Source of the DNA: Desulfobacteraceae bacterium
GTDB lineage: Bacteria; Desulfobacterota; Desulfobacteria; Desulfobacterales; Desulfobacteraceae
NCBI GenBank assembly: GCA_016744295.1
Contig: JADGEQ010000020.1
Span: forward strand, 48,890 to 112,889
Length of the DNA stretch: 64,000 nt
Direction: 5' to 3'
Shown here in pieces: positions 58,973-64,000 of the stretch. A model generated the notes under the pieces. That model had not been told where the DNA came from. It saw nothing but the letters and a program-made list of their open reading frames with translations, and did no database searches. Position 1 is the first letter of the stretch; every line of letters starts with the position of its first letter. A program made the translations under genes and the position numbers.

Positions 58973-59161
58973 CTATTGATTACCTGCAATTATAAATACA
59001 AATTCCTTTCCATTTAATACAATATTCGCCACTGGGGTTGAGTCTGAAAAAACAATATCAATCCCAATTTGCTTGACGTAATTTTCAAATTCACCTTCAC
59101 CGATGTCATTAGTAAAGACATATCCTAAAACTGGGCCTTCATCATTTTTGATTACCCAAAT
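58973..59161 (-). pseudogene. Short coding fragment of unknown family
   Basis: A 62-codon frame, open from a TAG just before 59161 to TAG 58973-58975, encodes WVIKNDEGPVLGYVFTNDIG then NYVKQIGIDIVFSDSTPVAN and a beta-like end. It has no ATG or GTG start, and overlaps the end of the deaminase-like gene by 10 bases in another frame. It looks like the tail of a lost gene, or less likely a coupled gene using an ATT start. Confidence 0.35.
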
Positions 59162-60066
59162 CTATAGTTACAAGCTTTTCCCAAATTATAGGGCAGTCCC
59201 TCTCGGGCCAACTCCATCTCCCTCTTAAAATTAGTTGAAAAAATCAATGTGTCATCTGTTCCAATCACAACAGGGGACTCTTTATCAGTATAAATTTCCT
59301 GCACTGGATGCTTCTGGCCTTTACTCCAACTACCAATATAGCGATGGCAAGAAGGACAAACTTCAATCGGTAATTGATGTTTGCGAATTATTCTTTTATG
59401 CTCTTCTTCTAGAAAAAGGGCATGCCCAAGTCTAACTTTGCCAGCACATTTTATCTTTTGATTTCGTTCAACCCATTGATCTATTGCATTTAAAACTATA
59501 GTGCTATCAATTCTCTCTTTCTCTAAATTCAATTCTCCAATATGTATAGCCAATCCCAATGGGCTATTCAAAACAGTTTCAATAACTGTTTTTAATCCTT
59601 CTCCCTGCAATACGCGGGTACCAGTGGGATTAATACCGGATATATCAATTCCAACGATATAATCAGAAAACTTTAAAGCAAGAGCTATGATTTCTTGTGC
59701 GTTTTCTATATCGTGCTTGTAGCGATCAATACTGAGTAACCCTTTGGCTTTTTCTGGATATTTTTGCAGGCCTGATACAAAAGCTTCTACGTAATGACGT
59801 AAAGATATTGTAGAAGAAAAATTTCGAGGTGTTGTGCGAATCTCCAAATAATCAGCAGTACTTCTGTGGATAACATTTTCTGTAGATACCTCGATCCGTT
59901 TTGGAGAGTTTATAAGGTTATGAACAACTTTAAACATTTGAAGAACATCGGCTACTTCAATATCAACAAGGGCCTTTTTATTATTATCTGCTTTAGCAAA
60001 CTCAACTAACAAATTTTTTGAAATGCTTCCACCTAAATGAAGGTGCAAGTCACAGTGCTTATTCAT
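59152..60066 (-). CDS. Adenosine-deaminase-like metal-dependent hydrolase
   Basis: About 304 residues. CDLHLHLGGSISKNLL (about 4-19) holds the first HxH metal pair, AIHIGELN (about 166) the catalytic His-Glu-type segment, RLGHALFL (about 213-220), CPSCHRYIG (about 237) in place of the usual CPxSN, and GTDDTLIFSTNFKRE (about 265-279) with the metal-binding Asp. This is the adenosine/AMP deaminase family, but the altered motifs and small size suggest a divergent substrate. ATG 60066 has GGAG 8 bases upstream; a frame to 60150 is not needed. It sits next to intron and transposase debris. Confidence 0.72.
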   Translation of the reverse strand: MNKHCDLHLHLGGSISKNLLVEFAKADNNKKALVDIEVADVLQMFKVVHNLINSPKRIEVSTENVIHRSTADYLEIRTTPRNFSSTISLRHYVEAFVSGLQKYPEKAKGLLSIDRYKHDIENAQEIIALALKFSDYIVGIDISGINPTGTRVLQGEGLKTVIETVLNSPLGLAIHIGELNLEKERIDSTIVLNAIDQWVERNQKIKCAGKVRLGHALFLEEEHKRIIRKHQLPIEVCPSCHRYIGSWSKGQKHPVQEIYTDKESPVVIGTDDTLIFSTNFKREMELAREGLPYNLGKACNYRFG

Positions 60067-60130
60067 CCGTCTCCTATCCAAAAATAAAACATTAACCCAA
60101 ATCACCGGCTTGCCCGTGTGCATTTGGATG

Positions 60131-60337
60131 GTGTGTGCCGGGCACGGCACATGTTCTTAAGGGTTCGCCTATGATTTCGGTGTACGGAAGTCAAGGCAAG
60201 TCCCAAACCCAGCCTGATGGAGGCGGGTCGAAGACGCGAAGCCACGGTATAGCGGTATGGCAACGGGCTACCGGTGACGGTGCTTCGGACCGAAGCCACC
60301 CTGCTACGGCAGGGTACCGCAAAGGTACGGGGTGACG
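60131..60337 (+). mobile_element. Group II intron-like RNA domain fragment
   Basis: It starts GTGTGTGCCGGGCACGGCAC, similar to intron 5' ends, and continues with a dense set of hairpins: GGTG..CACC around GGTGCTTCGGACCGAAGCC, CCTGCTACGGCAGG and GTACCGCAAAGGTAC. This resembles domain I of some group II introns. It breaks off abruptly into a transposase 3' end at 60338. An alternative is a structured terminal part of the IS91-like element. Confidence 0.45.
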
Positions 60338-60569
60338 TACAGGAATCTTTATGAAGTGGACCCGCTGATCTGCCCAAAATGCTGGGGGCAGATGCACAAC
60401 ATCAGCTTTATCGAAGAACTTGACATCATCGAAAAAAATAATGCGCCAGCTTGGATTATGGGATATCCGTAACCATGGTCCGCCTCAACCTGTCACTTCC
60501 GACTCTATTCCTGATTTGGTTTACAACTTTTCCGATTCCCAAACTCCGGCAGTCGATTATTGGAACTGA
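60338..60569 (+). pseudogene. IS91-like (Y2-type) transposase, C-terminal remnant with frameshift
   Basis: The first frame reads YEVDPLICPKCWGQMHNISF then IEELDIIEK, the typical C-terminal zinc-ribbon-like (E)VDPLxCPKCxGxM...ISFIE segment of these transposases. An extra base in the A-run near 60433-60440 moves the rest, IMRQLGLWDIRNHGPPQPVT ... DYWN stop (60567-60569), to another frame. About 75 residues remain of a protein of roughly 400. Confidence 0.6.
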
Positions 60570-60667
60570 TTTTTTGATTGTTTTGCAGGGTTTCCGGGGG
60601 GGTGCTGTATTTTGCTGCTTTATCTGGCAATGATCACCTTTCGATACAAGATCATTACCTTTCTATA

Positions 60668-63600
60668 TTAAAGTTTGTAACTAAGACCAGCACTAACCAT
60701 GTGGGATCGATCTTGTTCATCAGCAAAAGAGTGTTGATAATCGATATATCCATGTACCAGATCACTTGCAACTATCTTTAAACCAATACCGATTTCAAAA
60801 GCATTTTTGCCCATGTTTCTATCCGCTACACTATAGCTTTCACCCGATTGTAATTTACCGGTTGTTCCATCGGTTGAAGTTGAAAAGTTATGAAACCAAT
60901 CAATACTGAGACTTGGGATCAGAATAGTTCTTTCAAGCTGGTAATTACGGCTCACATTCACACCAATTGAGCTTGCCACAGCATCACTTTCTTTTGAGTT
61001 AACACTAAGCGATGCGCCATCGGCACCTGTTTCATTAAAGCTGTCTTCATTGAGATAGATATACTCTATCCCTATTCTTGGTACAATAGACCAGTTACCG
61101 GTTGTGTAGTTATACCCACCACCAACAAATGCGGAATAATGAGTTGCATCTTGCTCACTGTTTGCAACTCTACCCAGAAATGTAATTTCACGATCTGTAT
61201 CGAAATCACTAAAACCAGCACCCAGTACAGCTTGTATATAAAAAGATTGATCCACCTGTGGTGCCCAGGCCCCATAGAGGTACAAGTCGTAAATTGAGCC
61301 ACTTGAATTGCTGGTGCTATTCTTTTCATCCAAATCGAAATCAGTAAATGAAACACCGCCACCAAGACTAAAATCTGTTGGGTAATTAATAACTCTACCA
61401 AGCATAAAACCTTTTTGTTGTGCAGTAAATTCGTCACTGGTACTCAGTTTGTCATAATGGGATTTTCCGCTATAACCTAAAAACCAGAGAGGCGAGGAAT
61501 CACTTCGGCTCTCAGATTTCATTTTGTTTCTCAGAAAAAAAGAGCGACTCTGAGCTGCTTCCAAGCTGGCTGTAGTAACTGAGTTATAAATGTGAGGAGA
61601 AAGGTCATTGGTTGCTGATTTAAGCGCAGTTACAGCCATTAAATCCAACTGATTCAAAATACCAGCCATATCACCTGTGGCTGTTATCCTTGCCCCATCT
61701 AAACTTGCTGCAAAAGAGTTACCGGTGACAGACTCATAACTATTACGGGCAAGAGTAAACGTGTTTGAAGATGGCGCTGAAGTTTCTAGAACAGCACTGG
61801 AAAAATTATTCACAGTGGCAAAGTTGCCATTGATTGTTCCAGCATTAAGAAATTGATAATCACCCGCCTGGAGATAGCCGATGGGAAGCAGGGTAATTGA
61901 ACCATCAAGATTTGCAGTACCACTAACCGTAAGAATATCGTGACCGCCATCACCAAACTCTATCTCTATGTCTGAGGTCGAAGACTGGGTTAAGTCCCCG
62001 GCAATGGTTAAATGACCAATGGAGTTACCGGGGGCGATGGTACCATGGCCATTTACATTACCATCAATTATACCATTACCTTTTATAAATGTTCCTGCTT
62101 GCTGGGTTAATCCATTTGTAAAAGTGGTTGTACCACTGTGAAAGTCGTAATCCCAAAGCCCAACTATCTCATCAGCATAGGTAAAACTAAAGTCTGCATC
62201 TGCACCGTAACTGTTATCAGCAATATATTCTCGACCAAAGGTGATCAATGATGGCGAAGAAGAGAATTGATTGACAATATCTCCTTCTACAATTGCACCA
62301 TCTTGAATATGAAGCTGGGTGACATATCCTTCATCCAACTCTCCGTAGTAATCGACTAAAATCGCAGTATCCGCACTCCCAATAGCGCTGATTTCCCCGC
62401 TGTGTATAATCGTATTATTAGCAGCAAGGGAGACAAGACCTATGGAATCTTCGCCTGTAACTTCAATCCTTGCCCCATCAGCGATGGTGATCCTGTCATT
62501 TGTTAAGCCGTAGTAGCCAAAAGAGTAATCACCTGTGGCGGTTATATTGCCCCCCACCTCTGTTTGATTATATCCAACAACAGAAAACGTTTTGGAGTTG
62601 ACTCCCTGTGATTCGAGATTTCCTTCCTGAATAATCTTATTGTTTTCTCCATTTACATGCAGGGCGTACGAGTAGTCAAATGTGGAGGTCTGGTCACTCC
62701 TGTGAATAATGTTTTCAGAATTACGATAATAGGTGGGGCCAAAGTCATTGAAATAGTCCTCATTAATCTTCCACCCCATATCTTTCATCATAGCCAACTG
62801 CAGCTTGTTTATATCTCGAGACGAGTGAGCCGCAACCACCCTCCAATACATAAGTTCCCCATAAACTCCGGGATGATAGAGAGAGGAACCCGCCACGTAG
62901 GTATCTATAAATGTCTGAATAGGAACGGGACCACCGTAAATTTCATTAGCATGTTCTCCTGTCCAGAAAATGGTTCCTAACTCACCTACCACCTGTAAGG
63001 AGGGCATCTCTCCATAGACTGGCCTGCCCCCCTGCACATCCTGCAGCAAAGACTCCCAACGGGTAACGCCATCAGGAAATGCACCATCTCCCCCAAACGA
63101 CTCTCCGACGATACCAAGCCCATGCATTATCTCGTGGGTGATGACAGTCTCAAAATCTGCCGTACCAGAACTCGGCATCCCTTGCCCATAATGCCAGGGT
63201 AGTCCAATGGTAAAGCCAATAGCGGCGTCATAATAACCTTCCGGTAACGCTAGATCTATGTCATCGCGTAACTTTGCCTCTGAAGTGAGAACTGACTGAC
63301 CGTTATTATAGATGAAAGATCCTGAGGAACCGCCTAAATCGCTGGCATCACTTTTCAGGACAAACCCTATCTCCATTTTGCGATCTATTCCTGAAAAGTC
63401 GAAAATTCGCTCAATATTGTCAAGACTTCTGGCTACAATAGCACGTTGTTCAGCTCCCCACTCTGCAGCACCCGTGAACGGATCGTCACCAAGAAGGATA
63501 TCACCATCAGTTGTTATCTCTACCGTATCAACATTCTCACCTATACCCTTTGTATGCACCCGAAAATGAGCAGTTTCTATTATTCCATTAGCCTCATCAA

Positions 63601-63685
63601 TAACAGCAGCGCCAGAACCGATAGGGGTAAGAAGAAGTGCTATGAGGAAAAGTGCTGAGGATAAATAATGTTTTGATTTTTTCAT
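60668..63685 (-). CDS. Autotransporter with N-terminal metalloprotease-like domain
   Basis: About 1005 residues from ATG 63685, which begins a Sec signal peptide (MKKSKHYLSSALFLIALLLT, cleavage near residue 27) after an AGAAGGT site. The passenger starts with a zinc-protease-like domain: THEIMHGLGIVGESF (HExxH at about 184-188). Then comes a long beta-helix-type region with repeats (GNITATGDYSFGYYG; SGEISAIGSADTAI), then the autotransporter junction and a beta-barrel of about 280 residues (from about SSPLWFLGYSGKSHYDKL) ending SAGLSYKL. The protein should sit on or be released from the outer membrane, so a secreted protease role is plausible. A frame extending to 63958 runs over spacer DNA and is not used. 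Confidence 0.83.
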   Translation of the reverse strand: MKKSKHYLSSALFLIALLLTPIGSGAAVIDEANGIIETAHFRVHTKGIGENVDTVEITTDGDILLGDDPFTGAAEWGAEQRAIVARSLDNIERIFDFSGIDRKMEIGFVLKSDASDLGGSSGSFIYNNGQSVLTSEAKLRDDIDLALPEGYYDAAIGFTIGLPWHYGQGMPSSGTADFETVITHEIMHGLGIVGESFGGDGAFPDGVTRWESLLQDVQGGRPVYGEMPSLQVVGELGTIFWTGEHANEIYGGPVPIQTFIDTYVAGSSLYHPGVYGELMYWRVVAAHSSRDINKLQLAMMKDMGWKINEDYFNDFGPTYYRNSENIIHRSDQTSTFDYSYALHVNGENNKIIQEGNLESQGVNSKTFSVVGYNQTEVGGNITATGDYSFGYYGLTNDRITIADGARIEVTGEDSIGLVSLAANNTIIHSGEISAIGSADTAILVDYYGELDEGYVTQLHIQDGAIVEGDIVNQFSSSPSLITFGREYIADNSYGADADFSFTYADEIVGLWDYDFHSGTTTFTNGLTQQAGTFIKGNGIIDGNVNGHGTIAPGNSIGHLTIAGDLTQSSTSDIEIEFGDGGHDILTVSGTANLDGSITLLPIGYLQAGDYQFLNAGTINGNFATVNNFSSAVLETSAPSSNTFTLARNSYESVTGNSFAASLDGARITATGDMAGILNQLDLMAVTALKSATNDLSPHIYNSVTTASLEAAQSRSFFLRNKMKSESRSDSSPLWFLGYSGKSHYDKLSTSDEFTAQQKGFMLGRVINYPTDFSLGGGVSFTDFDLDEKNSTSNSSGSIYDLYLYGAWAPQVDQSFYIQAVLGAGFSDFDTDREITFLGRVANSEQDATHYSAFVGGGYNYTTGNWSIVPRIGIEYIYLNEDSFNETGADGASLSVNSKESDAVASSIGVNVSRNYQLERTILIPSLSIDWFHNFSTSTDGTTGKLQSGESYSVADRNMGKNAFEIGIGLKIVASDLVHGYIDYQHSFADEQDRSHMVSAGLSYKL

Positions 63686-64000
63686 CTGAGAATTACCTTC
63701 TAATGTTTTTGCCAGCCCGCTCCCGTGCGTCCGATTAACGTTTGAGTTCAGGGGCCACCGAACGCAGGGAGGGAACAAGGTTCCACTAAATTTTAATAAA
63801 GGAAATACTGTTCCAAAGTTGTCACAAATTTTTAAAAAAAACCGCCCCTTGTGGTCCGCTGTAATAATTGGTTCAAGAAAGCCGCTTCGCGGCATATTCC
63901 ATCCCCCTCGTCCATTTTTAAATCCTGCAAGTTGCAAAACCCCATATGATTCATTCATAGTTTCCAGGTTCGACCAAAAACCATTTTAAAGGAGATTATG
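63686..64000. repeat. Right-edge spacer: attC-like half site and copy 2 of the dispersed repeat
   Basis: TTAACGTTTGAGTTCAGGGG (63736-63755) and the following CCACCGAACGCAGGGAGGGA resemble the left halves at 38538 and 49638. At 63837-63879 lies copy 2 of the repeat from 39720. The last bases, GGAG 63991-63994 followed by ATG 63998-64000, may be the start of a plus-strand gene beyond the window. I see no complete gene. Confidence 0.45.

Noticed and set aside
63686..63958. N-terminal extension of the autotransporter
   Set aside because: It would bury the signal peptide, and it covers the repeat and attC-like spacer sequence.
63991..64000. GGAG followed by ATG at the right edge
   Set aside because: It could be a gene start, but no coding sequence is visible, so it is noted only in the edge feature.

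Overview
The window looks like a chromosome segment of an anaerobic Gram-negative bacterium, most likely a sulfate-reducing deltaproteobacterium of the Desulfobacterales type. This is inferred from the gene style, from a complete Rnf complex in the order C-D-G-E-A-B, and from outer-membrane export genes; no rRNA is present to confirm it. Two parts differ strongly. Positions 1 to about 37.3 kb are ordinary, well-spaced core genes on both strands. From about 37.4 kb to the right edge the DNA is more AT-rich, nearly every gene lies on the minus strand, and small stand-alone accessory genes alternate with broken genes and mobile-element debris.

Left part. A truncated PAS sensor (1-1016) diverges from a DHH phosphoesterase/thioesterase pair. 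A thiamine-binding protein (minus strand) and a large zinc-ribbon/cyclase/ATPase/TPR signalling protein (3284-6643) follow. Next come a SpoU-type RNA methyltransferase with NAD synthetase, a TauE/SafE permease, a YbaK-type deacylase, and an apparent operon of XRE-cupin regulator, acyl-CoA ligase and PLP decarboxylase. A queuosine-precursor transporter precedes a TetR regulator that probably controls an RND transporter/LolA-like/outer-membrane-protein operon through visible palindromic operators. Ornithine aminotransferase diverges from a LysR gene. A 1026-residue exported PKD protein of unknown function stands alone, followed by a tRNA cluster (Phe, Asp, Glu), a tandem universal stress protein, the rnf operon (30.3-35.7 kb), which couples ferredoxin and NAD redox chemistry to an ion gradient, and a MATE efflux pump.

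Right part. From 37.5 to about 53.6 kb the layout is that of an integron cassette array without a visible integrase (a CALIN). Promoterless single genes (four GNAT acetyltransferases, four methyltransferases, an AhpD-like protein, a thioesterase, a VOC protein, a TrmO-like protein, an AraC regulator, a putative metallopeptidase) are separated by imperfect palindromes. Several of these have core-site sequences matching GTTRRRY/RYYYAAC and one unpaired base in the stem, as attC sites do. In several cassettes the stop codon lies inside the core site. A deleted group II intron interrupts one such site. Larger genes (an acyl-CoA ligase and a QueG-like iron-sulfur protein) and decayed genes (MBL hydrolase, glycosyltransferase, PLD protein) lie among them.

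From 54 to 60.6 kb there are further group II intron pieces, an XRE/HipA pair whose hipA carries one in-frame stop, remnants of IS5-, IS1182- and IS91-like transposases, another methyltransferase, a VOC protein and an adenosine-deaminase-like hydrolase. The window ends with a 1005-residue autotransporter carrying an HExxH metalloprotease-like N-terminal domain. A short repeat is shared between 39.7 kb and 63.8 kb, so the accessory region probably continues past the right edge.
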